A stretch of 64,000 bases of DNA from Selaginella moellendorffii (Eukaryota; Streptophyta; Lycopodiopsida; Selaginellales; Selaginellaceae). The DNA is taken from the NCBI RefSeq assembly GCF_000143415.4, contig NW_003314295.1, forward strand, positions 1,721,950 through 1,785,949. The letters run 5' to 3'. Position numbers and translations under genes: made by a program. Under the pieces are notes generated by a model. It saw only the letters and a program-made list of their open reading frames with translations, did no database searches and was not told where the DNA came from. Positions 62,622 through 64,000 of the stretch are shown piece by piece; within the stretch, counting starts at the first letter, position 1; every line of letters starts with the position of its first letter.

Positions 62622-64000
62622 GTAGAGCTTAGCTATCTCCAAAATAAAAGGAAACTTTGATAGAGTTTGATCTATCTCGCGCTTGCTAGAATGGCCATAG
62701 CTCCTGCGATCCTGTGGCTCCATCTCCATAGTGCGAGCAAGGATCCGCCCCTTGTTGACAACGCTTGCCTTCCTCCACAACAAGCTCATCGATGCCTACG
62801 GCGGGCGAGAGCTGTTTCCATGCCATGCCCAATGCGAGTGAGAATGCCTTCACCTGAATGTTCATTGTTTCAGCATACAAGCAAAATGGACCTGAAAGTG
62901 GCCTGAGCCATGATCTTGGCAAAGAGCAAAATATCTATTTCTGTATCTTGGACCACTATTTTTTATGACAAAAGAGGGTATTTAGCAATTTTTGCTCCAG
63001 GTGATAATTTGTGTTGGGTGGTAGAAAATATGCTTGAATCTTCTAGGACTTTTTCAGTTGTTATTTATTTAGATTATGTTGTGTTTTTTAGTATATTCTT
63101 ATTCTCCTATCATAAGATTAATTTTGTGTTTATAAATTATACGCTTACTTATAATAACAAACTTTCAACAAACATAAGGATACACATTTTTAAGATAACT
63201 TTTATAACTAATTCTCTAACACTCTAAAGTATGAAATAGTAAAGTTGTGAAAACTTATAATATGATTAGTATAAAGAAGTTATCTGATTACTTACAAAGA
63301 TATAACTACATGATTACTCATAAAGATTGAAAAAAAAGTTACATTTAGAATACTTATTTAGCTCTCGTATAAACTTTTATTTTAGCAAATTTGAGAATTT
63401 TTAACTAAATTACACATTAATAAATTTAATTAATAATAGTATTAAACAAAAAGTAAAACATAATTTTTGTTGTATATTAGCTCATATTGACACTATTATT
63501 TATAGTTTATATTGTCCTTGTAACAACCAACAATATTAAATGACCAAAATCTATACAAACAAATCTATTTTATATAACTCTACTACAAAATAATAATCAT
63601 CCAAATCATATTTAAACATACCCTTAAAAATTTCAAATAGTTCTTCAAAGTTATGCATTTTATGTATATAACTATATAAAAAATTTATTTAATAAGGTTT
63701 TTTATTGTTTAACCAACTCATAGAAAAACATTCTATAAACTTGTTTATATTTTAATTTCAGTTTTTATATTTCATATAGAAAAAAGATTAGGATTTTAAT
63801 TATGCATTTGTTAGAATTAATTTTTAGCAGATTGCATATGTATGATTTTATGAATATTTTTTCAATAATTTTTGTAAAAGTTTTACTTTTGGAAATTTTG
63901 ATTCATATATTTGAATGTATAAAGATTAACTTTGGATAAGTTTAGTTTTCTTAAATTATATGGATATTACATAATAAATAATTACTCTCATTTAGTAATT
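62622..64000. other. AT-rich end of the window, no gene recognised
   Basis: From about 62950 on the DNA is extremely AT-rich with only short frames. It shares a TAATTTTGTGTTTATAAATT block (about 63120) with the AT-rich spacer near 18.03 kb. Confidence 0.5.

Noticed and set aside
1-64000. CRISPR arrays, insertion sequences or operons
   Set aside because: None seen; the window is a plant nuclear sequence and the repeats found are tandem duplications or gene relics.

Overview
The window is nuclear plant DNA. The genes have plant-only or plastid-targeted products: PIN auxin carrier, carotenoid isomerase, MinE, RETICULATA-related protein, clade A-like PP2C and EPFL peptide. Introns are very short (mostly 45-100 bp). 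Four intact or broken intronless PPR genes, plus relics of more, lie in 64 kb. Tiny introns and a swollen PPR family fit a lycophyte such as Selaginella; this is inference from gene style, not a database match.

Layout. 1-6.4 kb: N-terminal part of midasin (minus), divergent across a telobox promoter from a chloroplast rhodanese (6.5-7.7 kb). 7.7-11.8 kb: no recognised gene. 11.8-14.3 kb: PIN auxin efflux carrier. 14.4-17.4 kb: a decayed PPR relic, then an intact PPR gene. 17.4-19.0 kb: AT-rich spacer. 19.0-21.1 kb: F-box pseudogene, intact F-box/LRR gene and tRNA-Asn. 21.2-24.5 kb: small membrane protein gene and RETICULATA-related gene. 25.3-27.4 kb: U-box/ARM ubiquitin ligase. 28.8-31.4 kb: SGNH-type esterase-like gene, divergent from a frameshifted PPR gene. 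31.4-42.5 kb: a gene graveyard holding PPR, esterase and cap-methyltransferase pseudogenes in direct and inverted copies around a very AT-rich core with tandem repeats. 43.3-45.4 kb: LRR receptor-like protein without kinase. 46.0-51.2 kb: OPA3-like, CRTISO and GT14 glycosyltransferase genes, all minus. 51.6-56.1 kb: plastid MinE squeezed between two intact PPR genes. 58.7-60.4 kb: PP2C. 62.0-62.6 kb: EPFL peptide gene with a duplicated cysteine half-domain. 63-64 kb: AT-rich, no gene.

There is no operon logic, as expected for a nuclear genome. Many genes serve organelles: PPR proteins probably in organelle RNA processing, MinE in plastid division, CRTISO in carotenoid synthesis, and STR14-like and RETICULATA-related proteins in the plastid. 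Hormone and development genes (PIN, PP2C, EPFL, LRR-RLP) form a second theme.

The most notable observations are the EPFL protein with two tandem copies of its PPSC..KC..C..PC half-domain, four GC-AG introns with frame-confirmed junctions, a 50-bp tandem duplication that copies a splice acceptor inside midasin, a recurring DNA-level inverted repeat inside PPR repeat codons, and a chimeric PPR relic present three times. Exon coordinates were derived by hand from splice signals and reading frame.
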